DNA of 64,000 bases from Tersicoccus mangrovi (GTDB taxonomy: Bacteria; Actinomycetota; Actinomycetes; Actinomycetales; Micrococcaceae). The notes under the pieces were generated by a model. It was given only the letters and a program-made list of their open reading frames with translations. It was not told the origin of the DNA and ran no database searches. Below, in pieces: positions 49,257-58,344 of this stretch; position 1 is the stretch's first letter; each line of letters begins with the position of its first letter. The translations under genes and the position numbers were made by a program. The stretch is taken from positions 124,001 to 188,000 of the forward strand of contig NZ_JBAJMW010000003.1 of assembly GCF_036881825.1 (NCBI RefSeq), read 5' to 3'.

Positions 49257-50011
49257 GCACCCCGACCGACCTGCCCCTGATCGGCGACTACGCCGCCGGC
49301 GGCCCGGTCCTGACGGACGCCCGCATCGGCGTCGTCACCTTCCCCGGCACCCTCGACGACCGGGACGCCGCCCGCGCGGTGCGCCTGGCCGGCGCCACCC
49401 CGGTGTCCCTGTTCCACGCGGATGCGGACCTGCAGGACGTCGACGCCGTCGTGCTGCCGGGCGGGTTCTCCTACGGGGACTACCTGCGGGCCGGCGCCAT
49501 CGCCCGGTTCGCGCCGCTGATGGAGCGCCTCGTCGACGCCGCGAGCGGCTCCGGCTCCTCCGCCGGTGGTCCGCTGCCGGTGCTCGGCATCTGCAACGGC
49601 TTCCAGATGCTCACCGAGGCGCATCTGCTGCCCGGCTCGATGATCAAGAACGACCACCTGCACTTCATCTGCCGCGACCAGGCGCTGCGCGTCGAGAACA
49701 CGGACACCGCCTGGACCGGCGCGTTCGAGGCCGGCCAGCGCATCGTCGTGCCCCTGAAGAACCAGGACGGCCAGTACGTCGCCGACGACGCCACCGTCGA
49801 CGAGCTCGAGGGCGAGGGACGGGTCGTCTTCCGCTACCTCGACGTCAACCCCAACGGCTCGCGCCGCGACATCGCCGGCATCACCAACGCCGCCGGCAAC
49901 GTCGTCGGCCTCATGCCCCACCCGGAGCACGCCGTGGAGGACGGGTACGGCCCGTCCCTGGACGGCCTCGGCCTGTTCACCTCCGTGCTCACCACGCTCG
50001 TCCATCGCTGA
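49253..50011 (+). CDS. purQ: Phosphoribosylformylglycinamidine synthase glutaminase subunit PurQ
   Basis: This class I glutamine amidotransferase supplies ammonia to PurL. The 252 residues include VLPGGFSYGDYLRAGAIARF, the nucleophile C114 in LGICNGFQMLTEA, and the catalytic His-Glu in LMPHPEHAVED. The start overlaps purS (ATGA). A short non-conserved N-terminus (MSTPTDLPLIGDYAAGG) precedes the domain. Confidence 0.96.
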   Translation: MSTPTDLPLIGDYAAGGPVLTDARIGVVTFPGTLDDRDAARAVRLAGATPVSLFHADADLQDVDAVVLPGGFSYGDYLRAGAIARFAPLMERLVDAASGSGSSAGGPLPVLGICNGFQMLTEAHLLPGSMIKNDHLHFICRDQALRVENTDTAWTGAFEAGQRIVVPLKNQDGQYVADDATVDELEGEGRVVFRYLDVNPNGSRRDIAGITNAAGNVVGLMPHPEHAVEDGYGPSLDGLGLFTSVLTTLVHR

Positions 50012-50029
50012 GGAAGACTTCACTCCCCC

Positions 50030-52420
50030 ATGTCTGAAGACACCGCCGAGAACGTCACCGAGAACATCGCCGCGGCCCCCGGGACGAGTGCCCCGGACAC
50101 CTCCCGCGCCTTCAACCTCGACACCGTCGAGCACGCCGCGACCACGCCGGACACCGAGCTGCCCTGGGCCGAACTGGGCCTGAAGGAGGACGAGTTCGCG
50201 CGGATCGGGGAGATCCTCGGCCGGCGACCCACCGCCGCCGAGCTCGCCATGTACTCGGTCATGTGGTCCGAGCACTGCTCCTACAAGTCCTCCAAGATCC
50301 ACCTGCGCCAGTTCGGCGACAAGGTCACGGACGCCATGAAGGAGCACCTGCTCGTCGGCATCGGCGAGAACGCCGGCGTCGTGGACATCGGCGACGGCTG
50401 GGCGGTGACCTTCAAGGTCGAGTCCCACAACCACCCGTCGTTCGTCGAGCCCTACCAGGGCGCCGCGACCGGCGTCGGAGGCATCGTCCGCGACATCATC
50501 TCGATGGGCGCCCGCCCGGTGGCCGTGATGGACCCGCTGCGGTTCGGCGCCATCGACCACCCCGACACCGCCCGGCTGGTGCACGGCATCGTCGCCGGCA
50601 TCGGCGGCTACGGCAACTCCCTCGGCCTGCCCAACATCGGCGGCGAGCTCGTGTTCGACCCGGTCTACCAGGGCAACCCGCTGGTCAACGCCCTGGCGGT
50701 CGGCGTGCTGCGGCACGAGGACATCCGGCTCGCCAACGCCTCGGGCACCGGCAACAAGGTCGTCCTCTTCGGCGCGCGGACCGGTGGCGACGGCATCGGC
50801 GGCGCCTCCGTGCTGGCGTCCGAGTCCTTCGAGGGCTCCGGCAAGCCGGCGAAACGGCCCGCCGTGCAGGTCGGCGACCCGTTCGCCGAGAAGGTGCTCA
50901 TCGAGTGCTGCCTCGAGCTGTTCGCCGGCAGTGTCGTCGAGGGCATCCAGGACCTCGGCGCGGCCGGCATCTCGTGCGCCACGAGCGAGCTGGCGTCCAA
51001 CGGCGACGGCGGCATGCACGTCGAGCTGACGAACGTGCTGCTGCGGGACCCGTCCCTGACGCCCGGCGAGATCCTGATGAGCGAATCACAGGAACGCATG
51101 ATGGCCGTCGTCGCGCCCGAGAACGTCGCCGCGTTCGAGGCGATCATGGGCCGCTGGGCCGTCGAGTACTCCTGGCTCGGCGAGGTGACCGACACCGGCC
51201 GGCTCGTCATCGAGTGGGACGGCGAGGTCATCGTCGACGTCGACCCGCGCACCGTCGCCCACGAGGGCCCCGTCTACGACCGGCCGCAGGCCCGGCCGGA
51301 CTGGCAGGACACCACGCAGGCGGACCGGTTCGCCGGCTCAGCCGCGGACGCGGACCGGCCCTCCGGCGCCGCCCTCGGCGACGCCGTCGTCGCGCTCATG
51401 TCCTCCCCCAACCTGTGTGCCCCGGACTGGGTCACCGACCAGTACGACCGCTACGTGCAGGGCAACACCGCGCTCGCGATGCCCGACGACGCCGGCGTGG
51501 TCCGCGTCGACGAGGGCACCGGGCTCGGCGTCGCGATCGCGACCGACGCCAACGGCCGGTACGCCTACCTCGACCCGTACGAGGGCGCGCGGCTGGCCCT
51601 GGCCGAGTCCTACCGCAACGTCGCCACGACGGGCGCGCGGCCGCTGGCCGTGACCGACTGCCTGAACTTCGGCTCACCCGAGGACCCGGCCGTCATGTGG
51701 CAGTTCGTCCAGGCGGTCACCGGGCTCTCCGACGCGTGCCGCGACCTCGGTGTGCCCGTGACCGGCGGCAACGTCTCGCTGTACAACCAGACCGGCGGCG
51801 TGCCGATCCACCCGACGCCCGTCGTCGGTGTCCTCGGCGTGTTCGACGACGTCGCCCGGCGCACCCCGTCCGGCTGGCGCGAGGACGGGCAGGCGATCTA
51901 CCTGCTCGGCTCCACTCGCGACGAGCTCGACGGGTCGGCCTGGGCCGGCCTGCGCGGGCACCTGGGCGGGCGGCCCCCGGCGGTGGACCTGGCCGCGGAG
52001 AAGTCGCTGGCCGAGATCCTCATCAACGCCTCCCGTGACGGCATGGTCGACGCGGCGCACGACCTGTCCACCGGCGGCCTCGCGGCGGCCCTGTCCGAGT
52101 CGTGCCTGCGGTACGACGTCGGCGCGCGGGTCGGGCTGGACGAGGCGGCCGAGCGCGACGGCGTCGACGTGTTCACCCTCCTGTTCTCGGAGTCGCAGGG
52201 CCGGGCGCTCGTCGCCGTCCCGCGGTCCGAGGAGGTGCGGTTCACCGACATGTGCACCGCCCGCGGCTACCCGGCGATCCGGATCGGCGTCGTCGACTCC
52301 GTCGGCACCGGCTCGGACGAGGCCCCGGCCCCGTCGCTGGACGTGCAGGGCCACTTCTCCCTGCCGCTGGCGCAGCTGCGGGAGGCGTGGTCGGCCACCC
52401 TGCCGTCGCACTTCGCCTGA
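50030..52420 (+). CDS. purL: Phosphoribosylformylglycinamidine synthase subunit PurL
   Basis: PurL is the ATP-dependent synthetase that converts FGAR to FGAM. The 796-residue small-type PurL has an extended N-terminus (about 45 residues). The conserved MYSVMWSEHCSYKSSK, KVESHNHPSFVEPYQGAATGVGGI and GIQDLGAAGISCATSELA follow. In the second half come NCLNFGSPED-type DCLNFGSPEDPAV and AHDLSTGGLAAAL. A palindrome (PAL3) begins 22 bp after its stop. Confidence 0.96.
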   Translation: MSEDTAENVTENIAAAPGTSAPDTSRAFNLDTVEHAATTPDTELPWAELGLKEDEFARIGEILGRRPTAAELAMYSVMWSEHCSYKSSKIHLRQFGDKVTDAMKEHLLVGIGENAGVVDIGDGWAVTFKVESHNHPSFVEPYQGAATGVGGIVRDIISMGARPVAVMDPLRFGAIDHPDTARLVHGIVAGIGGYGNSLGLPNIGGELVFDPVYQGNPLVNALAVGVLRHEDIRLANASGTGNKVVLFGARTGGDGIGGASVLASESFEGSGKPAKRPAVQVGDPFAEKVLIECCLELFAGSVVEGIQDLGAAGISCATSELASNGDGGMHVELTNVLLRDPSLTPGEILMSESQERMMAVVAPENVAAFEAIMGRWAVEYSWLGEVTDTGRLVIEWDGEVIVDVDPRTVAHEGPVYDRPQARPDWQDTTQADRFAGSAADADRPSGAALGDAVVALMSSPNLCAPDWVTDQYDRYVQGNTALAMPDDAGVVRVDEGTGLGVAIATDANGRYAYLDPYEGARLALAESYRNVATTGARPLAVTDCLNFGSPEDPAVMWQFVQAVTGLSDACRDLGVPVTGGNVSLYNQTGGVPIHPTPVVGVLGVFDDVARRTPSGWREDGQAIYLLGSTRDELDGSAWAGLRGHLGGRPPAVDLAAEKSLAEILINASRDGMVDAAHDLSTGGLAAALSESCLRYDVGARVGLDEAAERDGVDVFTLLFSESQGRALVAVPRSEEVRFTDMCTARGYPAIRIGVVDSVGTGSDEAPAPSLDVQGHFSLPLAQLREAWSATLPSHFA

Positions 52421-52442
52421 GCCCGTCTCCGTCCCTTTCCCA

Positions 52443-52515
52443 CGTTGACTGGTCACTCCCCGGGCGTTTCCCGCTCTGTACTGAGCGGTAATGCCCATCG
52501 AGTGACCAGTCAACG
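52443..52515. repeat. Palindrome PAL3 (family 2), downstream side of nuclease gene 2
   Basis: CGTTGACTGGTCACT (52443-52457) pairs perfectly with AGTGACCAGTCAACG (52501-52515), 15 bp. Inside it GGGCGTT (52462-52468) faces AATGCCC, and CCGCTC (52471-52476) faces GAGCGG. The element can therefore form one long three-part hairpin. It lies between converging purL and the nuclease gene. Confidence 0.9.
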
Positions 52516-52539
52516 GGTCGCGCGAAGCGGAGCGCGAGT

Positions 52540-53454
52540 TCAGCCACGCCAACCGCGGGCCACCAGCGCCTGCCTGACCGCGCGAACTGCCGCGTAGCCG
52601 GTGCCGAGCATGTCGGCGGCGGTGATCCGGACCTCGATCCATCCGGCTTCGGCAGCGCGCCGGGAGCGGCGGACGTCGTGCAGCATCTGCTCCTCGCCGC
52701 CGTGGTGCGCCCCTTCATACTCGACCGCGACCCGGTAGGTCTCGTTGGACAGGTCCGGCTGATGCAGACGTCGGCCGTCCCGATCACGGATGACCCGGTT
52801 GGCCTCGAAACGGGGCAATCCGGCGTCCTCCAGGCGCAGTCGTAGGCGCGTCTCCGGCGGCGAGTCGGCTCCGACACGGATCAGCGGCACAGCCGCGCGC
52901 GCGGTGACGATCCCACGCTTCTTCGGGTGCGCTCGAATCGTCCGTTCCAGGTCGTCGAGCGTCGCATACGGGTGCTCTCGGCCCTCCCACGCGAGTCGTG
53001 GCACCCGCACGAGGTGGTCTCCCACCACGACCATCGTCTCCACGCTGCGCGTCTGAGCCAGGTCGAGCCACGTGCGGACCCGGGACGTAAGCGGACCGAC
53101 CGGCGTGACGACGACCTCATCCTCGCGCACCAGCGCTTGATGGACGACGACGCCCGGGCGCCGGACTCGAGCGGAGCCGAGGGGCACCAGCAGGTGGAGG
53201 CCACCGGGGCGAGGGGCGAGCGGGAAGCCCCACAGCTGCGCTGCCGACTCGTGCGAGACGACAGCACCGGTGACCGCGGTGAGCAGACCGGCCAGCTCGG
53301 CCAGCGCGGGGTCGTGGCCGGCCTGGACACGCAGTCCGCGGCCCGCGGTGCACCAGATCAGCCGCCGCATCTGGTCGTCGGTCAGGCCGGCTGCCCGGCC
53401 CTCGGCGACGGTGAAACTCGTCGAGCGGGCGATCGCCCCGGGAAGCGGCAACAT
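52540..53454 (-). CDS. DUF559/Vsr-like endonuclease-fold protein, copy 2 (palindrome-flanked)
   Basis: The 304-residue paralogue of 19527-20498 has the same layout: a winged-helix-like N-terminus (STSFTVAEGRAAGLTDDQMRRL), a middle domain (GAVVSHESAAQLWGFPLAPRP), and the C-terminal nuclease-like block. That block reads VGADSPPETRLRL, QPD234LSNETYRVAVEYE247GAHHG and AGWIEVRITAADM. E201, D234, E245/E247 and H250-H251 align with copy 1. GAGGGG directly precedes the ATG at 53454. There is no toxin or methylase neighbour. Palindromes of a second subtype flank it. Confidence 0.72.
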   Translation of the reverse strand: MLPLPGAIARSTSFTVAEGRAAGLTDDQMRRLIWCTAGRGLRVQAGHDPALAELAGLLTAVTGAVVSHESAAQLWGFPLAPRPGGLHLLVPLGSARVRRPGVVVHQALVREDEVVVTPVGPLTSRVRTWLDLAQTRSVETMVVVGDHLVRVPRLAWEGREHPYATLDDLERTIRAHPKKRGIVTARAAVPLIRVGADSPPETRLRLRLEDAGLPRFEANRVIRDRDGRRLHQPDLSNETYRVAVEYEGAHHGGEEQMLHDVRRSRRAAEAGWIEVRITAADMLGTGYAAVRAVRQALVARGWRG

Positions 53455-53511
53455 CCCCTCATCCTGCGACGGCCGGTTCCTCCGCCGTCGTCGTTGTCCA
53501 CATTTTTCCGA

Positions 53512-53578
53512 TGACTGGTCACTTACCGGGTGTTCTTCGAATCAGCGCCGGGCAAAACGCCCATCTATTGACCACTCA
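53512..53578. repeat. Palindrome PAL4 (family 2), upstream side of nuclease gene 2
   Basis: TGACTGGTCA (53512-53521) faces TGACCACTCA (53569-53578), 9 of 10 paired. Inside, GGGTGTT (53528-53534) faces AACGCCC (53556-53562). Its left end copies PAL3 (TGACTGGTCACT..CCGGG.GTT). It lies between the divergent nuclease and DinB genes and ends 25 bp before the DinB ATG. Confidence 0.8.
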
Positions 53579-53603
53579 GCGGAGGGGACGGAAGGATCGA
53601 ACG

Positions 53604-54110
53604 ATGGATGCACGCGATGTCTACCGCACGATCTTCGATTCGATCGCCGAGACGGTCGACCGCACCGTCGGCGGCCTGAGCGCCGATCAGGTCAACCAGC
53701 AGCCCCTCGGTGAGGCGAACTCGATCGCCTGGCTGATCTGGCACCTGACCCGGGTGCAGGACGACCACCTGGCCGACGCCTTCGACCACCGGCAGGTGTG
53801 GCCCCAGCGCTGGAGCACGGAGCTCGCCCTCGGGCTGCCGGAGGGCGATACCGGGTACGGGCACAGCGCCGACGAGGTGGCGCAGGTCCAGGTGACGTCG
53901 GTCGACCAGCTCATCGGCTACCACCGCGACGTCCACCGGCAGACCCTGGTCGATCTCGAGAGTCTGACCCCGGAGTCGCTCGACGAGGTCATCGACGAGC
54001 GGTGGGACCCGCCCGTCACCCGCGGCGTACGGCTGGCCAGCGTGGTCGGCGACTGCTACCAGCACCTCGGCCAGGCCGGCTTCGTCCGGGGTCTGCTCCC
54101 GCACCTCTGA
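53604..54110 (+). CDS. DinB-superfamily (DUF664-like) protein
   Basis: The 168-residue four-helix-bundle protein belongs to the DinB/YfiT-like superfamily, which in actinobacteria includes mycothiol-dependent transferases. Likely metal ligands are the His in SIAWLIWHLTRVQDDHL and YQHLGQAGFVRG near the C-terminus. ATG 53604 has GGAAGG 8 nt upstream; the frame stays open back through PAL4 to 53511. Substrate unknown. Confidence 0.8.
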   Translation: MDARDVYRTIFDSIAETVDRTVGGLSADQVNQQPLGEANSIAWLIWHLTRVQDDHLADAFDHRQVWPQRWSTELALGLPEGDTGYGHSADEVAQVQVTSVDQLIGYHRDVHRQTLVDLESLTPESLDEVIDERWDPPVTRGVRLASVVGDCYQHLGQAGFVRGLLPHL

Positions 54111-54118
54111 GACAGACG

Positions 54119-54159
54119 TCCGTCCCCTCCCCCGGCCCGCGGGTGGAGAAGGGGACGGA
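54119..54159. terminator. Hairpin between converging DinB and amylase genes
   Basis: TCCGTCCCCT (54119-54128) pairs with AGGGGACGGA (54150-54159), 10 bp, around a 21-nt GC-rich loop. Confidence 0.65.
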
Positions 54160-54171
54160 GTCCGGCGCGGG

Positions 54172-56667
54172 TCAGTTGTTCGAGATGATGTGGGTCGCGT
54201 GGTCGTACGTGAACGTCACCGACCGGGCGGCGTCCAGGTGCAGCGCGATGTTGCCGCCGTTCGGCGCCCCACCGGACCCGTAGTTCTCGTCCCACTTCTT
54301 GTTCAGCGCGGCCTTGTACTCGTAGTCACCGGCGGGCAGCGTGACCGTCAGCTTCCACAGGCCCGTGGCCGGGTCCTTCGTCATCTGCGCCTGGTTGCAC
54401 GCCGGATCCCAGTCCGCCGCGCAGCCGATCTCGGTGTCCAGCGACCCCGCGACCGCCACGTTCGTCGGCTCCGGTGTCTGCACCGGCCCCGTCGGCGCGG
54501 GCGTCACCGGCGTCGGGACGGTCCCCGCCGCGGCGGCGCTCGTCGAGACGTGGCCGGCGTTGTCCAGCACCAGCGCCCGGTACTCGATCGACGAACCCGG
54601 GGTCAGCGCGCTCGTGTCGTGGAACACCTGGTAGGGCGCGGTGTCGTCGGTGCCGATGTCGTGCCAGTCGCCACCGGGCGTGCGCGCCTGGAAGGTCACC
54701 TCGTAGAACGAGGAGCCCTGGACGTCGGCCCGCACATTGAGCCGGGTGTGGTCCGCCCCGGCCGTCTCGACGGCGCTGATCTGCGCCGACGGTGCGACGT
54801 GCGACGGGGGGATCCGGCCGTTCGACGCGTAGACCGTGGCCGAGAGGCCCGGCGCACCGACGCGCACCGTGCCGCCGCCGTCGCTGAACGCCAGCTTCGG
54901 GCCCGACCCGTAGATCCGGGTGAAGGAGCTGCGAGGCAGGAACGTCGTGACCGGCGCGGTCTTCGCCGTCGTCGCGTTGTTGAGCACGACGACGTACTCG
55001 CGCTGCGTCGCCCGGTCGATCCGGGAGAACGCGTAGATGCCCGGACCCGAGTCGGCATACCGGTTCTGGTGGGCGCCGTTGCGCAGCGCCGGGTACTTCC
55101 TGGTCAGCGCCGACAGCTCCGCGATCGAGCGGTAGAGCGGGTGCGTCGTGACGTAGTTGTCGGTCGCGTGCGTCGCCGTCGTGCCGATCAGGTCGTCCGT
55201 CAGGTACTCGGGCACCTTCGAGGCGAACATCGTCTGCCGTGCGGACTGGTCGCCACCCGGGCCGGTGAAGCCCTGCTCGTCGCCGTAGTAGACCACCGGG
55301 TTGCCGCGGGAGAAGTACATCAACTCGTGCGCGAGCCGGTCCTTGGCCAGCCACACGCCGTCGCCGGCGCCGGCGTTGTCGGCCTCGATGAACGAGCCGA
55401 TGCGGCCCATGTCGTGGTTCCCGAGGAACGTCGGCAGCTGGTAGACGTTCGAGTCCGCGTCCGTGTACCAGTCGTCACCGGCGAAGAACGCCTTCAGGTC
55501 CGCCGCCGACGTGCCCTTCGACGCGTAGTTCCGGGCAGCGTCCTGGAACGGGAAGTCGAGGACCGACTGCATCTTGTTGGTCGTCGTGTACCGGCTGGTG
55601 AAGTCGCGGGTCGTGTCGTAGACCTCGCCGAACATGAAGAACTGGCTCTTGCCGGCCTCGTGGGCGAACTGGAGCACCTGTGGCCCGAACTTCTGCCAGA
55701 ACTCGTCGTTGACGTGCTTCATCGTGTCGATGCGGAAGCCGTCGACGCCGAAGTCCTTGATCCACTTCTCGTAGATGCTGATCATCCCGTCGACCACCTG
55801 CGGCTTCTCCGTGAACAGGTCGTCGAGGCCGGAGAAGTCACCGTACGTGGAGTTCTCGCCCTGGTAGGTCGTGTTGCCGCGGTTGTGGTAGTTCGTGACG
55901 TCGTTGAGCCAGTCCGGCACCTTCAGGTGCGTGTCCGCGGGATCGAGGATCGGGACGTACGGGAAGGAGACCTTCGGGTCCAGTGCCGGGAAGGTGTCGG
56001 TGCCCGCGTAGGTCTTGTCGTCGAAGGCGGTGCCGTTGGCGTCCTTGTAGGGAAACAGCGCCTTGGTGATGTAGTCCGGCCGGGGCTTCGGGGCGTACTT
56101 GATGACGTCGGCCGTGTGGTTGGTGATGATGTCGAAGTAGACCTTCATGCCGCGCTGGTGGGCGGCGGCGATGAGCGTCTTCAGGTCGTCGTTGGTGCCC
56201 AGGTGCGGGTCGATCCGCGTGAAGTCCGTGATCCAGTACCCGTGGTAGCCGGCCGACGGGCCGTCCTCGAGCTGCACCGCCTTGTTCTTGAAGCTCGGCG
56301 TCAACCAGATGGCCGTCGTGCCGAGCCCCTTGATGTAGTCGACCTTCGACGTCAGGCCCTTGAGGTCGCCGCCGTTGTAGAACCCCTTGTTCGTCGGGTC
56401 GAAGCCCGAGACCAGCCGGTCGGTGCCCAGGCCGCCGGTGTCGTTGGCCTTCGTCCCGTTGGCGAACCGGTCCGCCATCACGAAGTAGAAGTTCTCGTTG
56501 GTGACGGGGGCCCGCAGGGAGTGCCCGGCGAGGTCGGACGGCGACGGCGGCGGAGCGGCCTGCGCGGCCGTCCCGCCCAGCAGCGTCGTCGCGGTCAGCG
56601 CCGTCGTGAGCGCGGCCGCGAGGGCAGCGCGAGACAGGCGTGGAGAGAGCAGGGGTCGTGGGAGCAC
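54172..56667 (-). CDS. Secreted GH13 alpha-amylase/pullulanase-type enzyme with C-terminal starch-binding-like domain
   Basis: The 831-residue enzyme has a signal peptide ending near AAQA (about residue 38) and a GH13 barrel beginning at FYFVMADRFANG. The conserved blocks are DIITNH, GVDGFRID314TMKH (nucleophile), FMFGE348VYD (acid/base) and FLGNHD419MGR. A beta-sandwich domain follows. The last ~100 residues (NVAVAGSLDTEIGCAADWDPACNQAQM ... AGDYEYKAALNKKWDENYG) resemble the X25/CBM-like modules of amylopullulanases. GTG 56667 has GGAGG 6 nt upstream; the much longer open frame to 58107 is antisense to cls. It should degrade extracellular starch or related glucans. Confidence 0.92.
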   Translation of the reverse strand: MLPRPLLSPRLSRAALAAALTTALTATTLLGGTAAQAAPPPSPSDLAGHSLRAPVTNENFYFVMADRFANGTKANDTGGLGTDRLVSGFDPTNKGFYNGGDLKGLTSKVDYIKGLGTTAIWLTPSFKNKAVQLEDGPSAGYHGYWITDFTRIDPHLGTNDDLKTLIAAAHQRGMKVYFDIITNHTADVIKYAPKPRPDYITKALFPYKDANGTAFDDKTYAGTDTFPALDPKVSFPYVPILDPADTHLKVPDWLNDVTNYHNRGNTTYQGENSTYGDFSGLDDLFTEKPQVVDGMISIYEKWIKDFGVDGFRIDTMKHVNDEFWQKFGPQVLQFAHEAGKSQFFMFGEVYDTTRDFTSRYTTTNKMQSVLDFPFQDAARNYASKGTSAADLKAFFAGDDWYTDADSNVYQLPTFLGNHDMGRIGSFIEADNAGAGDGVWLAKDRLAHELMYFSRGNPVVYYGDEQGFTGPGGDQSARQTMFASKVPEYLTDDLIGTTATHATDNYVTTHPLYRSIAELSALTRKYPALRNGAHQNRYADSGPGIYAFSRIDRATQREYVVVLNNATTAKTAPVTTFLPRSSFTRIYGSGPKLAFSDGGGTVRVGAPGLSATVYASNGRIPPSHVAPSAQISAVETAGADHTRLNVRADVQGSSFYEVTFQARTPGGDWHDIGTDDTAPYQVFHDTSALTPGSSIEYRALVLDNAGHVSTSAAAAGTVPTPVTPAPTGPVQTPEPTNVAVAGSLDTEIGCAADWDPACNQAQMTKDPATGLWKLTVTLPAGDYEYKAALNKKWDENYGSGGAPNGGNIALHLDAARSVTFTYDHATHIISNN

Positions 56668-56763
56668 GCGGAACCTCCGAGGGGTGAGACCAGAGTGATG
56701 ATGCCCCAGCGTGACCTGTCTCACAGGAAGTGTCAATCGCCCTGTCCGCCATGACACCGCCGA

Positions 56764-56775
56764 TACACTGCGGCT
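56764..56775 (+). promoter_or_regulatory. Leaderless-type promoter of cls
   Basis: TACACT (56764-56769) plus 6 nt precede the GTG at 56776. Confidence 0.55.
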
Positions 56776-58254
56776 GTGGATCTGTCGGTCGTCAACCTCA
56801 ACGCGCTGCCGCTGGGTTGGGCGATCGCGGTTGCCGCCCTCGAGTTCGTCATCCGCATCGCGGTGCTCGGCATCGTGCCGCACAAGCGCCGTCCCTCCGT
56901 GGCCCTGGGCTGGCTGCTGGCGATCTACCTCATCCCGTTCGTCGGGCTGATCCTCTTCCTCCTGCTCGGCAGCTACCGGTTGCCGAAGGCACGCCGGGAG
57001 AAGCAGCGCGAGATGAACCGGCTGATCCGGCAGAACTCCCCGACCGAGGCGGTGATCGGTGAGGGCCACCCGATGCCCGTCTGGGTCCGCTCGGCCGCCG
57101 TCCTGAACGACCGGCTCGGCGCCCTGCCGATGATCGGCGGCAACGAGCTGACCCTGCTGGACGGGTACGACACCGCGTACACCGCCATGGCGGAGGAGAT
57201 CCGGCACGCGAAACGGTACGTGCACGTGGAGTTCTACATCGCCGCCGACGACGCGACCACCGCTCCCCTGCTGGACGCGCTCGACGAGGCCGTCGCCCGC
57301 GGGGTCACGGTCCGCTTCCTCCTGGACCACCTCGGCTCCGCCGGTTACCCGGGCTACCCCGAGCTCGTGCGCCGGCTCGACGCGTCCGGCATCCAGTGGG
57401 CCCGCATGCTGCCGTTCCGGCCGTGGAAGCTCGAGTACACGCGGCCGGACCTGCGCAACCACCGCAAGATCGTCGTCATCGACGGCGACGTCGCGTTCAC
57501 CGGGTCGCAGAACTGCATCGACCGCTCCTACAACAAGCGCCGCAACCGCCGCCGGGGCCTGCAGTGGGAGGACCTGTGGCTGCGCGGCATCGGGCCCGTC
57601 GTGGACGCCCTCAACGCCCTCTTCGTGACCGACTGGTACTCGGAGACGGACGAGCTGCTCATCCACGAGGCGCAGGACGCGCTGCCGACCGAGGCGTCGG
57701 GCGGGCTGATGACCCAGGTGGTCCCCTCCGGTCCGGGGTTCGAGAACGAGAACAACCTGCGGATGATCAACACGGTGCTCTACCACGCGCTCGACCGGGT
57801 CGACATCGTCAGCCCGTACTTCGTGCCGGACGAGTCCTCGCTGTCCGCGGTGACGAGCGCCGCCCAGCGCGGGGTGCGGATCAACCTGTACGTCAGCGAG
57901 ATCAGCGACCAGTTCTTCGTCTACCACGCGCAGCGCTCGTACTACGAGGAACTGCTCGAAGCCGGGGTCTGCATCTATCTGTACCGGTCGCCGACCATCC
58001 TGCACACCAAGGCCATCGTGATCGACGACGCGGTGGCCGTCGTCGGCTCCTCGAACATGGACATGCGCTCGTTCGCCCTCAACCTCGAGGTCTCCACCCT
58101 CGTGCACGGCAAGGACTTCGTGAGCGCCCTCGACGCCGTCGTCGCCCGGTACCGCGAGAACAGCTCCACTCTGGATCTCGACGAGTGGCGGAACCGCCCG
58201 CTCGCCGTGAAGTTCCTCGACAACGTCTGCCGGCTCACCAGCGCCCTGATGTGA
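56776..58254 (+). CDS. cls: Cardiolipin synthase (phospholipase D-type)
   Basis: Cls condenses phosphatidylglycerol with a second phospholipid to form cardiolipin. The 492-residue protein has two N-terminal membrane helices (AIAVAALEFVIRIAVLGIV; GWLLAIYLIPFVGLILFLLL). Two HKD motifs follow: H229-K231-D236 (NHRKIVVIDG) and H410-K412-D417 (LHTKAIVIDD). GSQNCID and GSSNMDMRSF follow each HKD motif. It ends 22 bp before PAL5. Confidence 0.9.
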   Translation: MDLSVVNLNALPLGWAIAVAALEFVIRIAVLGIVPHKRRPSVALGWLLAIYLIPFVGLILFLLLGSYRLPKARREKQREMNRLIRQNSPTEAVIGEGHPMPVWVRSAAVLNDRLGALPMIGGNELTLLDGYDTAYTAMAEEIRHAKRYVHVEFYIAADDATTAPLLDALDEAVARGVTVRFLLDHLGSAGYPGYPELVRRLDASGIQWARMLPFRPWKLEYTRPDLRNHRKIVVIDGDVAFTGSQNCIDRSYNKRRNRRRGLQWEDLWLRGIGPVVDALNALFVTDWYSETDELLIHEAQDALPTEASGGLMTQVVPSGPGFENENNLRMINTVLYHALDRVDIVSPYFVPDESSLSAVTSAAQRGVRINLYVSEISDQFFVYHAQRSYYEELLEAGVCIYLYRSPTILHTKAIVIDDAVAVVGSSNMDMRSFALNLEVSTLVHGKDFVSALDAVVARYRENSSTLDLDEWRNRPLAVKFLDNVCRLTSALM

Positions 58255-58275
58255 GGGCGGGCGTGCCCGCTGGCG

Positions 58276-58337
58276 CGTCGACTATTCGATTTCTGGGCTC
58301 TACCGCGCGGGAGAGCCCAGAAATCGAATAGTCGACG
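58276..58337. repeat. Palindrome PAL5 (family 1), solitary perfect 25-bp inverted repeat
   Basis: The arms 58276-58300 and 58313-58337 are exact reverse complements (25 bp) around a 12-nt loop. Each arm contains GTCGACTATTC and CTGGGCTC. The left arm matches PAL2 and PAL1. No nuclease gene adjoins it. It sits between converging cls and acsA and may also work as a bidirectional terminator. Confidence 0.95.
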
Positions 58338-58344
58338 AGTGGAA

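Noticed and set aside
52443..52515. PAL3 as a simple purL terminator
   Set aside because: It could end purL transcripts, but a matching copy (PAL4) lies in the divergent promoter region on the other side of the nuclease gene, so termination alone does not explain the element.
56668..58107. N-terminal extension of the amylase frame
   Set aside because: It is antisense to cls. The signal peptide and GGAGG site place the start at 56667.
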